Below are positions 1-8,046 of a DNA stretch of 47,928 nucleotides, one piece after another. How positions within the stretch are numbered: position 1 is the stretch's first letter; each line of letters begins with the position of its first letter. The notes below the pieces were generated by a model. It was given only the letters and a program-made list of their open reading frames with translations, was not told the origin of the DNA and searched no databases. A program made the translations under genes and the position numbers. This stretch comes from Brevibacillus reuszeri (GTDB taxonomy: Bacteria > Bacillota > Bacilli > Brevibacillales > Brevibacillaceae): assembly GCF_001187725.1 (NCBI RefSeq), contig NZ_LGIQ01000004.1:15096-63023 (forward strand), written 5' to 3'.

Positions 1-195
1 TCGGTATCAACGGCCCCTTGGTCGTCGTTGGTTTCCGTGTCGGTATCAACGGTTCCTTGGTCATCGTTGGTCTCCGTGTCGGTATCAACGGTTCCTTGGT
101 CATCGTTGGTCTCCGTGTCGGTATCAACGGCCCCTTGGTCGTCGTTGGTCTCCGTGTCGGTATCAACGGCCCCTTGGTCGTCGTTGGTTTCCGTG
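1..195. repeat. 39-bp tandem repeat (5 full units)
   Basis: Five head-to-tail 39-bp units begin at 1, 40, 79, 118 and 157 and differ only at a few positions (ccccttggtcgtc versus ttccttggtcatc, gtttcc versus gtctcc). A sixth, divergent partial unit follows at 196. The unit is a multiple of three and encodes 13 residues on the minus strand, so the array is coding: it forms the acidic repeat domain of the secreted protein read leftwards from 416. The array probably continues beyond the left edge. Confidence 0.95.
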
Positions 196-416
196 TCGGT
201 ATCAACGTTACCATGATCATCGATAGTTACATTCTGTTCAATGAGATCATTTACCTTTTGACCATCCGGTGTTTGTGTGTTATCGATTGCAACTTGAGTT
301 GCAATGTTATTTTCTGGAGTAAGCTCTGCTGCATGTGCAGGTGAATTGGAAATACTAGCCACTCCTCCTCCAATAAGTGTGATAACCAATGCTGATTTCA
401 TTAGATTCTTTTTCAT
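1..416 (-). CDS. Secreted protein with acidic 13-residue repeats (3' end outside window)
   Basis: Function is unknown. The ATG at 416 is preceded by a near-perfect AGGAGG seven bases upstream. Residues 1-30 form a classical Sec signal peptide: a lysine start (MKKNLMK), a hydrophobic core, then SPAHA before AEL as the likely cleavage site. A short mature region (about residues 31-72) follows. From about residue 73 there is a repeat with consensus VDTDTETNDDQGA or GT, repeated at least five times and still going at the left edge. Asp, Glu, Thr and Asn dominate, so the domain should be highly acidic, disordered or Ca2+-binding, as in cell-surface stalk or spacer regions. No anchor motif is visible because the C-terminus lies off the window. 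It reads away from the NlpC/P60 pseudogene immediately upstream. Near-identical units suggest copy number varies between strains. Confidence 0.85.
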   Translation of the reverse strand, partial: MKKNLMKSALVITLIGGGVASISNSPAHAAELTPENNIATQVAIDNTQTPDGQKVNDLIEQNVTIDDHGNVDTDTETNDDQGAVDTDTETNDDQGAVDTDTETNDDQGTVDTDTETNDDQGTVDTDTETNDDQGAVDT

Positions 417-512
417 GATGTTCCTCCTGAATGCTAGTTTTAATTGTTTTCAGACCCTTGTCCTTCGGCCTAATCTTCATTTTTACTTCAAAACAAATTT
501 TGGTGGTTACTG

Positions 513-1268
513 CTACACTCGGCCAGCACCAACATAATGGTTCTCCACCAGCCCACTTACCATGTTGCTATAGGTAACGCCACCTTTACCATGGTATGAA
601 GAATCTTTTTATTTCCAGCGTAAATACCTAAATGTCCAATTCGGTTAATTGAATTAGCGCTATATTTCATCGTAGCATTTGTTGAAAAGAAGACGAGAAC
701 GTCCACTTCTAGATTGTTTCGCGAAACTTTGGTTGCTTTTTTGTATTGCGAACTTGCTCCACCTCTTCTCAAATCTTTCCATGTCCCTTCACGGTATGCC
801 CACATGGTAAACTCTGAGCAGTCCATGGTGCTTTTATTCGATCGACTTGAAGCATTTTTATATGGTGTACCCAAGTACTTTTCTCCAGCTTTAATAACGG
901 CACTGTTGCCCCACTTGAGGCAAACTGGTTGGGCTGTTGTTAATAGATTTAATCCTGCGTCGATAGAACCGTTGTCAGTGTTTCTTTTTCTTTAGACCTC
1001 TTATGGGTAGAACCTTTCTTAGAGATCTTTTACCAGAAGATCGATTTTCGTCAGTTACATACTCAAATTTTTTTTGCTAGAAGATCGTTTCTCGACAGAT
1101 TCCTTGTGCGTTGATCGCTTGCCAAAATCTTTCTCCCCAAGAGTTTGATGTTTCTGATGACTTTGATGGTGATCCTTTTGTAGCAGCGTGTGCTTGTCCG
1201 CTGACTAATAGCGATTTACACATAAGTACAACTGCTGCTGAGTTCATTTCCCATCCTCGGTTGATCAT
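513..1268 (-). pseudogene. Secreted NlpC/P60 cell-wall endopeptidase, multiply frameshifted
   Basis: The intact ancestor would be a secreted D,L-endopeptidase cutting peptidoglycan stems. The start at 1268 follows AAGGAGG and gives a signal peptide (MINRGWEMNSAAVV, ending SGQAHA). A Ser/Lys-rich basic linker follows, but its reading frame changes at least twice between about 1160 and 970, with in-frame stops near 1077 and 986. The catalytic domain is readable at 557-984: LGTPYKNASS, the catalytic Cys in MDCSEFT and the catalytic His in GHLGIYAG. A third frame change near 560 separates it from a plausible C-terminus (LVENHYVGAGRV, stop at 513). With three or more indels this is decay rather than one sequencing error. 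A truncated catalytic fragment could still be translated from 874, but without a signal peptide. Confidence 0.8.
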
Positions 1269-1755
1269 ATTTCTCACCCTCCTTGGCGTGTTTATGTTGT
1301 TACAGCCTTAATGATACATATTAAATCTGAGAATATATCTAAAGCTAAATTAAAATTAGCTTATAATTTCCTGATAGAAATCTAAGAGAAATGATTCAAT
1401 TTACACAGGATTCTCAAATATTGATGAGAATCGCCAGATACAACTTCTCGGCTCTGAATAACATTGTTTGGAATCATCTTCAAATCCAATGTGTTTGGCA
1501 AAATAAAAGTACACACTTTGGCAACCGAAAGGTGCAGACCATTTCCGAAAATTAAAAAAGCCTTGCTAAACAACCCTCTACTCTTCTATTTGGCGAACAG
1601 ATAGGAGAGGGATGAAAGGAATGCTGGCAATTGCTCAACAACACTATATGGGGTACCGCCAGCAAAACGCGGTTTGTTGGCGGTACCCCCTATTAATCTA
1701 TGGCGCTACAAAAGTCGAAAATGCAAAATGAAAGTTGGTTTCCATGCCGGTGAAA
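1269..1755. other. Intergenic region with two inverted repeats
   Basis: No convincing gene is seen; short open frames lack ribosome sites. Two structures stand out. At 1409-1432 the arms GATTCTCA and TGAGAATC flank an 8-base centre. At 1650-1689 a 17-bp near-perfect stem (GGGGTACCGCCAGCAAA against TTTGTTGGCGGTACCCC) has a 6-base loop and no T-run on either strand. The second could be a terminator remnant or an insertion-element end. Confidence 0.6.
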
Positions 1756-1791
1756 ATAAAAACCGTTGCCCCCACTATGGTGACAACGGTT
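1756..1791 (-). terminator. Intrinsic terminator of the tandem glycosyltransferase gene
   Basis: On the minus strand AACCGTTG and CAACGGTT form the stem, followed by TTTTATTTT. It lies 15 bases beyond the stop codon of the gene ending at 1806. Confidence 0.85.
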
Positions 1792-1805
1792 ACTTTATGT
1801 TTACG

Positions 1806-3401
1806 TCATGTTCGTTTCTTTAGAGACTTTTCTTTTATATACGAGAAAGCCTCAAGGTAATCCCCTAAGCTAGTCAAGCTTTGCTTCCTTTTTTTCAATC
1901 CCGCCCTGCTCTTTCCTACGTGAATCTCATCTATAATGCTATATGAGTTAGCAATTCGCAATTCCTGTTCAAGAGCGATCGCATGCGCTAATGGAGGGAT
2001 GTGTAAATGGTGGACACCGATCGTGGTAGCCGCTTCCTGCTTGATCGCGAAAGGAAGATCGTTCATCGATGAGACTCCCAGCTCATGGCGGTCAAATAAG
2101 CTATTGAGATACCTCCTGGCCAGTACTAAAGTAGAGATCTCACTGGTTTCAGATAGGGGGATTTTGTTGGTCTTTCGCAATGCAACATCAACATCGCGAT
2201 AACAAGCACTGGCAAAAGGCTGCAGCTCCTCCGCGCGTATCACCTTGTCCCCACATAGAAACAGCCAGACGTCTCCGGTAGCCTCCTGTGCTCCGATCGC
2301 TCTCCACATATCTTGCCCTAATGGAAAGGGGTAAACGTAGGTCGTCATCGAATAAAAAGAATGGTTTAAGATGAACTCTAGGGAACGGTCGTGACAGCCA
2401 TTGACTACAACCAAAATTTCTTTCGGATATAGTCGCTTCGCCTGTTGGAGAACTCTTTTGATGGTGGCTTCATCCTGTTGAACAGAAATGATGACGCTAA
2501 GCCTGGTGCGATTTTCGATTTTTTGGGAGGATGTGATTCGCTTCTTGTTATTTCTTTTTGCGGGTTCGTGTCCGTTTCGCTTGGTATTTGCTCCCCCCTC
2601 GCCCTCCCAGTCATTCGGTTCCTGAAGGTAAACCGACCGTAAATGAAGTGACCCGGGGACTTGCAATATATTTCTGTAGCGTTCACCATCCAGCAATCCG
2701 CCTCGGGAGCCCTTGCCTTGCGTCAGAAGGGTGATCGCCTCCATGTGATCATCTAAGATTTTACTGGTGTTTTTTATCATGGTCTGGACAGGAGCTTGAT
2801 TCCAAACCAAGGGGCAGCTTGGCTGGATCCATTTGACGGAAAGGTTATGAACGATTGCCTTCACTTGCGCAAGAGGTGGAACGGCCAACGATTCATACCC
2901 AACCTGCTCGAATGCCTTCCTATTTAGTGCGTAGGGAATCTTGTACATCGATCCGGTTCTCATATCCGCATTTCCTGTCAAGTGGTTTAACAGCTGGAAC
3001 GCCAGTTTCTCCGGCGTACTTTTCTCTTGAGAAGAAGGACCGGAATCCGAGGTTATGACCACGTCCCAGCCCTGTTTGATTGCCTTTACATATTTTCTCA
3101 AGTCTTGCAACGGTACGGACAGCCTCTCGTCCAGAAAGAGCAGTTCGTCTCCTCTGGCGTGATACCCACCGATGGCTCTCCCTTCGTCATAGGTGAAGTG
3201 TGAACCTACATGGATGACCCGTGCTCCAGAGCCATGTGCCAACAAAGACGTAATGGGTGCATCACCCGTGCAAACCACGATCACTTCGATCGAAGGAGAT
3301 AGTTTTTTTACCAAATTGATCATATGTGGTATCTTAACTGCCTCGTCACTCGCTGGGATGATAACGGACAGTTCAGGTCTTTCGTTTTCAACGTTTTCCA
3401 T
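1806..3401 (-). CDS. Tandem two-domain GT2-like glycosyltransferase
   Basis: The predicted protein has 531 residues and two GT-A/GT2-like domains in one chain. Domain 1 starts at about residue 10 (ELSVIIPASDE) and domain 2 at about 300 (RLSVIISVQQDE), joined by a basic linker (about 265-298). Each repeats the same order: nucleotide-binding beta strand, a VVVNG or VVCTG strand, then a GRAIGGYHARGDELLFL or WRAIGAQEATGDVWLFL segment. Where active GT2 enzymes have a DxD metal site, these read LDER (residues 90-93) and CGD (383-385), so either or both domains may be weakened. No membrane segment or signal is visible, so it is cytoplasmic. I chose ATG 3401, with GGGGGA upstream, over an open extension to 3473. 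Such proteins are common among spore-coat and surface-sugar genes, but the acceptor is unknown. Confidence 0.8.
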   Translation of the reverse strand: MENVENERPELSVIIPASDEAVKIPHMINLVKKLSPSIEVIVVCTGDAPITSLLAHGSGARVIHVGSHFTYDEGRAIGGYHARGDELLFLDERLSVPLQDLRKYVKAIKQGWDVVITSDSGPSSQEKSTPEKLAFQLLNHLTGNADMRTGSMYKIPYALNRKAFEQVGYESLAVPPLAQVKAIVHNLSVKWIQPSCPLVWNQAPVQTMIKNTSKILDDHMEAITLLTQGKGSRGGLLDGERYRNILQVPGSLHLRSVYLQEPNDWEGEGGANTKRNGHEPAKRNNKKRITSSQKIENRTRLSVIISVQQDEATIKRVLQQAKRLYPKEILVVVNGCHDRSLEFILNHSFYSMTTYVYPFPLGQDMWRAIGAQEATGDVWLFLCGDKVIRAEELQPFASACYRDVDVALRKTNKIPLSETSEISTLVLARRYLNSLFDRHELGVSSMNDLPFAIKQEAATTIGVHHLHIPPLAHAIALEQELRIANSYSIIDEIHVGKSRAGLKKRKQSLTSLGDYLEAFSYIKEKSLKKRT

Positions 3402-3540
3402 CTCGTCTCCCCCGGCAATGAATTGGATTTCTCCTCCTACTGTACGCGCATGGCACCTTGTTGGACACGGCACCTATCCTCTTATAGACGTGACGTGTGT
3501 AGGGGAAAAAAACCGTCATGGCACCCTGTTGTAAACGGTA

Positions 3541-3862
3541 TATAATGCTACTACTCTGGCAGATGTATCCGGGAGACGAATCACATCATCCTTCGGTGTG
3601 AATTCTACAGATGTTACTCTGGAAGCTGATTTTACAGTAAGTTCTGACTGCTCCTTTAGATATATCAAGGATGTAGATGTAGATATAACCGCAAAAGGTT
3701 GGTTACGGTAATGATTTTTATTAATTTTGACACTGACTAGATTTAAATACTGGTAAAACTAAAGCCTGGGTATATGGTACAGGTGACCTTCACCAACGGA
3801 CAACACCACTTGGTAATATTGTTTACAACTACGATTCAGTAGAAATGGAACACGCAAGGTGA
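3541..3862 (+). pseudogene. Fragments of an unrecognised protein, frameshifted and cut by IS110
   Basis: Two stretches read like coding sequence in different frames. The first, 3541-3711, begins YNATTLADVSGRR and ends DITAKGWLR before a stop. The second, 3752-3862, begins GKTKAWVYGTGD and ends YNYDSVEMEHAR. There is no start codon or ribosome site; an in-frame stop sits just upstream of the first. The right end runs into the IS110 remnant. The alternating polar/hydrophobic, Thr/Ser/Val-rich composition suggests a beta-rich secreted protein, but I do not recognise the family. Confidence 0.5.
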
Positions 3863-4177
3863 AAACTGATGCGATCGATGCTTATCACTTATGTGAGCTG
3901 TATTACAAGGAGGAACTACAACATCATAAGAAAAGATGGTTACAGCTCTGTTAAATCTCCGTAATCTTACAAGACAGCACATCAGAAATTGAAGAATATA
4001 AGATTATCCAATCTATCGCTTCCCTGGTATCGGAGAAAAAATCGTGGCAACGATTATCTCTGAAATTGGTGAGATAGAGCGGTTTAATCACCCTAAAAAA
4101 CTTGTTGCCTTTGCCGGAATCGATCCTAGTGTGCATTCTTCTGGTATACTGCAACCAAAGAGGTTCCAGCAGGCTAC
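3853..4177 (+). mobile_element. IS110-family remnant with internal deletion
   Basis: It matches the longer IS110 copy at 19866-21020 almost base for base in two blocks. Block one (3853 to about 3979) corresponds to about 20113-20240 and carries the TDAIDAYHL region. Block two (about 3980-4177) corresponds to about 20620-20836 (IPGIGEKI, FAGIDPSVHSS). The roughly 380 bases between are missing; the joint falls at a shared gca, and a further short piece is lost near 4150. It cannot encode a transposase. Its right side abuts the intron fragment at a shared ctac. Confidence 0.85.
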
Positions 4178-4300
4178 TTTGCCGCCGGCTTCCTCCAGAT
4201 TCCACCTCACGGTGGACACCCTTGCCTTGAGCTAACGGTTGGTACAGCAAACCCCCGTTCGGGACTTACACCCTAGAGCTATCGCCCATGCTGGGCGCAC
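4178..4300 (-). mobile_element. 5' end fragment of a group IIC intron
   Basis: Read on the minus strand from 4300 this begins GTGCGCCCAGCATGGGCG, the expected GUGYG intron start. It continues through landmarks typical of group IIC introns such as the Oceanobacillus iheyensis one: CTAGGGTG, AAGTCCCGAACGG, CCGTTAGCTCAAG, CAAGGGTGTCC, GTGGAATCTG and AAGCCGGCGGCAAA. Only about 123 nt of domain I survive. The rest of the ribozyme, the reverse transcriptase and the 3' end are gone, replaced by the IS110 remnant. The intron start lies directly after the terminator of the cnt operon, the known target preference of this class. Confidence 0.8.
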
Positions 4301-4302
4301 CC

Positions 4303-4335
4303 AAAACAAAAAACCCTTGATTTCAAGGGTTTTTA
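4303..4335 (-). terminator. Intrinsic terminator of the cnt operon
   Basis: On the minus strand AAAACCCTTGA and TCAAGGGTTTT form a hairpin followed by TTGTTTTGG. It lies about 50 bases after the cntF-like stop and immediately before the intron 5' end. Confidence 0.85.
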
Positions 4336-4382
4336 CTTTTTTTACGCTCTTCTTCAGTTGGATAGGACATCCCTATCTTTCC

Positions 4383-5147
4383 CTATCCATGGATGATCCT
4401 TTTCGAGGCAGGATGCACACAATGAAACATATGGGCAGTTTCCATTGTTTCCACTATTCTGCCTCGCTCGATGATTGCAACCTCGTCAGACAAGACGTTC
4501 ACCGCTAAAACATCATGAGAAATAAACAAGTAGGAGAGACCGATCTTTTCCTTAAGCTCTCTGAGATGATACAAGATCTGTTTCTGTACAATCATATCCA
4601 GACTGCTTACCGGCTCATCGAGCACAATCATCTTTGGTTTCAAGGCAATCGCTCTTGCAATATTCACGCGCTGAAGCTGCCCACCGCTCATCTGATCAGG
4701 CATTTTTTCCATATCTGTTGTAGCAAGACCTACAGTCTCCAGCAATTCGGCTATGACGAGCTTCTCTTCTTTCGCAGATAACCGTTCATAATTGCGGAGA
4801 GGTTCTCCGATAATCTGTTTGACCGTCATTCTCGGATTCACCGCAGAATAGCAATCTTGAAAAACGACCTGTAAATCTCGGCGTAACCTTTTTCTTGTGT
4901 GACGATCCGAACGGTACAAATCCATTCCTTGGAACCCTACACTGCCACTGTCAGGAGGGAGAAGGCCAAGCACAATTTTCCCTAATGTACTTTTGCCCGC
5001 TCCACTCTCTCCTAAAATCCCTAAGCACATTCCCGGCTCTACTTGAAAAGTAACATCTGTCACTCCTGACCCCGCCTGCTTCCCTGTTCGAGACCATCCA
5101 GAAGACCCATAGGTTTTAGTTACTTGATTCACCACCAAAAGACTCAT
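4383..5147 (-). CDS. cntF: Metallophore ABC transporter ATPase, CntF-like
   Basis: This 254-residue cytoplasmic ATPase, the last gene of the operon, is one of the two nucleotide-binding subunits powering import of a metal-opine complex. It belongs to the oligopeptide/nickel (DppF/NikE) branch. Visible motifs are Walker A GESGAGKST (46-54), the Q-loop in VVFQDC (about 94-99), signature SGGQLQ (153-158), Walker B MIVLDE (173-178) and switch His in FISHD (211). Its ATG overlaps the exporter stop codon by four bases (ATGA), so the two are translationally coupled. Naming as CntF rests on operon context (SBP, two permeases, two ATPases, CntE-type exporter); sequence alone would also allow a peptide or nickel ATPase. 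Confidence 0.82.
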   Translation of the reverse strand: MSLLVVNQVTKTYGSSGWSRTGKQAGSGVTDVTFQVEPGMCLGILGESGAGKSTLGKIVLGLLPPDSGSVGFQGMDLYRSDRHTRKRLRRDLQVVFQDCYSAVNPRMTVKQIIGEPLRNYERLSAKEEKLVIAELLETVGLATTDMEKMPDQMSGGQLQRVNIARAIALKPKMIVLDEPVSSLDMIVQKQILYHLRELKEKIGLSYLFISHDVLAVNVLSDEVAIIERGRIVETMETAHMFHCVHPASKRIIHG

Positions 5148-6334
5148 TTTACCACCGCCTTTTGCGAACGATACAGAAGGGCAAGTATGAATGTAGCCAT
5201 ACCTACGATCACCGCTGCTCCCAGCATCGCCTGATAGGAAAGTGCGTCAGCTATCCATCCCATGAAGAAAGCTCCAGACGATGTGCCGAAATCAGCAGCT
5301 GCAATGAACCATCCGATGGAATAACCCCGATTCTCTTCTGGGACGACAAACGATATGTACGTCATCAGCGTAGGGTACAGAAGGGATAAGGCCAGTCCGT
5401 TGCAAATCGCCGACAAAATTAACACTGGGGTAGATAGCGACCATGATAGCAATAACGGAGAAAGAGTAAAACAAACGATAAGAGCGGCGATTAACCATTT
5501 TGGAAAAGTTCCCGTGGAGGGGATGTATTTACGACCAAAAAAACGGATGACGATCAAAACCGCTGTCTCCGTCAAGAAATAGAGCGGAGCAGAACCTAGG
5601 CCGCGACTTTCTAGATACAGTGGCAAGAATGTTGGCGCCACACTGAACACGATAGATGCCAGTAACATAATCATCGACGGAACGAACAGCGCCTTGGCAA
5701 ACCTCTTTTCTTTAACGTCTTGTGATCCGTCTCCGGTGTCTTCAGATTTTTTCGCCAAGTTAACATCCATATCCCGATAAAGGCGTGTCCCCATCAGAAT
5801 GTTGCAAAAGCCCAATCCAGCAAAGATCAGTAGCATGCTCGTCATGGAGACTTCATCTTTCATGTACAACACAAGAGCAGGCACAAACGTATACGGTACC
5901 ATTGATGACAATGACAACAAGGACAACCCCTGGCCCCGCATTTTATCGGTCAACAGATCCATAATGATCAAATGGATGGTCATGGAGAAGAAAGCCAATA
6001 TCGCCCCTTGCAACGCGCGCATGAATGCAAATGCCCACAGATTTTCCAAGGTGTAAGAAGTAAGAACAAGCGCATTCAAAATAAGTGCAACCATAAAAAT
6101 CTTTTTCGAACCGTATCGATCCACGACCGCTCCTGCCAATGGACGAAGGAACATCGATACAAACATATAAGCTCCCATGATCATCCCAATTTCCGATCGC
6201 CCTGCACCCAAGCTTTGCGAAAAAAATGGCAATGCAATAATTAGCATATGATTCGTTGCATAAAAAACAAAAGCAACGGCATAAAGCCAAACGGCACGGT
6301 TTGAGAAAGGACTTTCCTTAGCTATAGCATTCAA
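5144..6334 (-). CDS. cntE: MFS exporter, CntE-like metallophore export (first paralogue)
   Basis: A roughly 396-residue major facilitator protein with about 12 hydrophobic segments. It contains EIGMIMGAYMFVSMFLRPLAG, resembling the corresponding stretch of the staphylopine exporter CntE, and LLYPTLMTYISFVVPEENRGYSIG near the C-terminal half. Its likely role is secreting a nicotianamine-like opine metallophore. It sits between the cntD-like and cntF-like ATPase genes. The frame opens at 6382, inside cntD, but AGGAG lies ten bases before a TTG at 6334, just past the cntD stop, so I use that start. A second, clearly related exporter is at 10807-12012. Substrate assignment is inference from family and neighbours. 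Confidence 0.78.
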   Translation of the reverse strand: MNAIAKESPFSNRAVWLYAVAFVFYATNHMLIIALPFFSQSLGAGRSEIGMIMGAYMFVSMFLRPLAGAVVDRYGSKKIFMVALILNALVLTSYTLENLWAFAFMRALQGAILAFFSMTIHLIIMDLLTDKMRGQGLSLLSLSSMVPYTFVPALVLYMKDEVSMTSMLLIFAGLGFCNILMGTRLYRDMDVNLAKKSEDTGDGSQDVKEKRFAKALFVPSMIMLLASIVFSVAPTFLPLYLESRGLGSAPLYFLTETAVLIVIRFFGRKYIPSTGTFPKWLIAALIVCFTLSPLLLSWSLSTPVLILSAICNGLALSLLYPTLMTYISFVVPEENRGYSIGWFIAAADFGTSSGAFFMGWIADALSYQAMLGAAVIVGMATFILALLYRSQKAVVK

Positions 6335-6347
6335 TTCCGTTCGACTC

Positions 6348-7154
6348 CTATCCAATTCTGCTCTCAGCAACCATTCTAGCATCTAGAAGCAGCTTCGTAT
6401 ATTCGTGCTTTGGGTTGGTAAAAAGCTGTGTTGCTGGAGCGATTTCCACAATCTCTCCCTGCTTCATAACAGCTACTTCGTCAGCCAACTCGTTAATCAC
6501 TTCCAAATCGTGAGAAACCAGCAAAATCGCAGTCTCCCCTTCTTTCTTGATCTTACGAAATGCCTCAACGACCGTCCTTCTATTTACATTGTCCAGCGCA
6601 GTAGTTGGCTCGTCAGCAATCAAGAGTGCAGGTCGCATCGCTATGGATAACGCAATCATTACACGTTGCAACATGCCTCCACTCAATTCAAATGGATATC
6701 GTTCCAATACTTTTTCTGGGTCAGGTAAATTCATTTCCTTCAAGCATTCAAGCGCAACATTTTTAGCCTGGATTTTCGACATAGCGGTATGGGTTCTGAT
6801 GGTCTCCACAAATTGTTTTTCAATGCTCAGTACAGGATTAAAGGCATTCATTGGGTTTTGCATAATCAAGCACATATCCTTCCCTCTCAAATTGCGCATT
6901 TGCTTGGAAGTCATACCCGTCAACTCTCTACCTTGCAGACGAATGCTGCCCTGCATGATGGCATGCTTTTGCAATAACTGTAGAATCGCCAGACAAGTCA
7001 GTGATTTGCCACACCCACTCTCTCCCACAATCCCTAGGACTTTACCTGCCATGATCTGAAAAGATACATCTCGAACAGTAGATACCTGCCCATGATTCGT
7101 ATGAATTTGTATATTCAATCCGTTCACATCAAGCAAAATGTCTCTTTTGTTCAT
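6348..7154 (-). CDS. cntD: Metallophore ABC transporter ATPase, CntD-like
   Basis: A 268-residue DppD/OppD-class ATPase and partner of the CntF-like subunit. It shows Walker A GESGCGKS (44-51), the Q-loop in IMQNPMNAFNP, signature SGGMLQR, Walker B LLIADE with the D-loop TTALD, and switch His in LVSHD. The C-terminal NPKHEYTKLLL tail is typical of the family. It sits ten bases after the permease gene. In the family the two ATPases form a heterodimer beneath the two permeases. It is an intact homologue of the truncated gene at 12925-13215, which shares the IADEPTTALD to HPYT tail organisation. Confidence 0.83.
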   Translation of the reverse strand: MNKRDILLDVNGLNIQIHTNHGQVSTVRDVSFQIMAGKVLGIVGESGCGKSLTCLAILQLLQKHAIMQGSIRLQGRELTGMTSKQMRNLRGKDMCLIMQNPMNAFNPVLSIEKQFVETIRTHTAMSKIQAKNVALECLKEMNLPDPEKVLERYPFELSGGMLQRVMIALSIAMRPALLIADEPTTALDNVNRRTVVEAFRKIKKEGETAILLVSHDLEVINELADEVAVMKQGEIVEIAPATQLFTNPKHEYTKLLLDARMVAESRIG

Positions 7155-7164
7155 TGCCTTTAAC

Positions 7165-8046
7165 CTACCTTTCGCTGACCGCAGCTTTGGCTAGCTTTCG
7201 GATAGATTTTGTGTATCCCTTTTTCTCACTCAAAGCTTCCCCCAAGACATTAAGTAGAGATACCATAGCGAAAATCATCAACCCTGGTACAATCATTAAT
7301 CGTGGCTCACTACGCAAGAACGATTTGCCTTCATTTATCATGGCCCCCCATTCCGGAGTAGGAGATTGAACGCCTAATCCGATAAAAGATAAGGCTGAAA
7401 TATCCATGATCACCCAACCAATTTCGAGCGTAACAACTACAATCAGGGAAGGCATCAAATTCGGGATAATATGACGGATTAAAATTTGAAACGTCGATGT
7501 CCCACATATTTTGGCTGCGACAATATAATTTTGCTTTTTCAAATCCCGTACCAATCCGCGAATAAATCGACCGTAGTAAACCGACTGAACAATAATCAGA
7601 GCAATCGCCATCTGCTTCCACCCTGCTCCCCACATTGCAATCAGGCTGATCGCAAGGATCAAGGAAGGAAATGCGAGAATAGCATCACATGCACGCATGA
7701 TTACGCTATCGATTTTGCCGCCTATAAAACCTGCACAACAACCGATACATAGACCAATTACCAAGCAAGATGACACAATCAATAAAGCAAGGCTCAAAGA
7801 AACTTGAGTACCGTAAAGTAGCCTTGAGAATACACATCTTCCTAATTGATCTGTACCAAGTGGGTATTCTGCTGATGGACTCTCCAGTTTATGTTTTAAA
7901 TCAACAAAATTCGGATCATGCGGAGCAAGTAATGGGGCAAAAAGTCCGGCGAGAACAATGAATGCCAACAGTAAACCGCAAAACCAAATGATCATTTTGC
8001 GAACAGAGACTCTTCCTACCATTTCCTTGTTGCCACCCATTTTCAC
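7165..8046 (-). CDS. cntC: Metallophore ABC transporter permease, CntC-like
   Basis: A 293-residue inner-membrane permease of the DppC/OppC class. There is one N-terminal transmembrane helix (about 17-40), a conserved extracytoplasmic stretch (LAPHDPNFVDLKHKLESPS, then YPLGTDQLGRCVFSRLLYG), and five further helices. The EAA-like coupling loop reads ICGTSTFQILIRHIIPNLMPS. It overlaps the upstream permease gene by four bases. The C-terminus (PEWGAMINEGKSFL) is typical of the family. With CntB it forms the channel for the metal-loaded opine. Confidence 0.85.
   Translation of the reverse strand: MKMGGNKEMVGRVSVRKMIIWFCGLLLAFIVLAGLFAPLLAPHDPNFVDLKHKLESPSAEYPLGTDQLGRCVFSRLLYGTQVSLSLALLIVSSCLVIGLCIGCCAGFIGGKIDSVIMRACDAILAFPSLILAISLIAMWGAGWKQMAIALIIVQSVYYGRFIRGLVRDLKKQNYIVAAKICGTSTFQILIRHIIPNLMPSLIVVVTLEIGWVIMDISALSFIGLGVQSPTPEWGAMINEGKSFLRSEPRLMIVPGLMIFAMVSLLNVLGEALSEKKGYTKSIRKLAKAAVSER

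Noticed and set aside
18..344. Plus-strand open frames across the 39-bp repeats (for example MVVVGFRVGING repeats)
   Set aside because: The minus-strand re-reading has a ribosome site, signal peptide and acidic soluble repeats; the plus frames are open only because the unit length is a multiple of three.
1382..1573. 63-codon minus-strand open frame
   Set aside because: No ribosome site, no recognisable pattern, and it overlaps an inverted repeat in AT-rich noncoding DNA.
4044..4235. 63-codon plus-strand open frame
   Set aside because: It is a chimera of the IS110 relic and the antisense of the intron fragment, not a gene.
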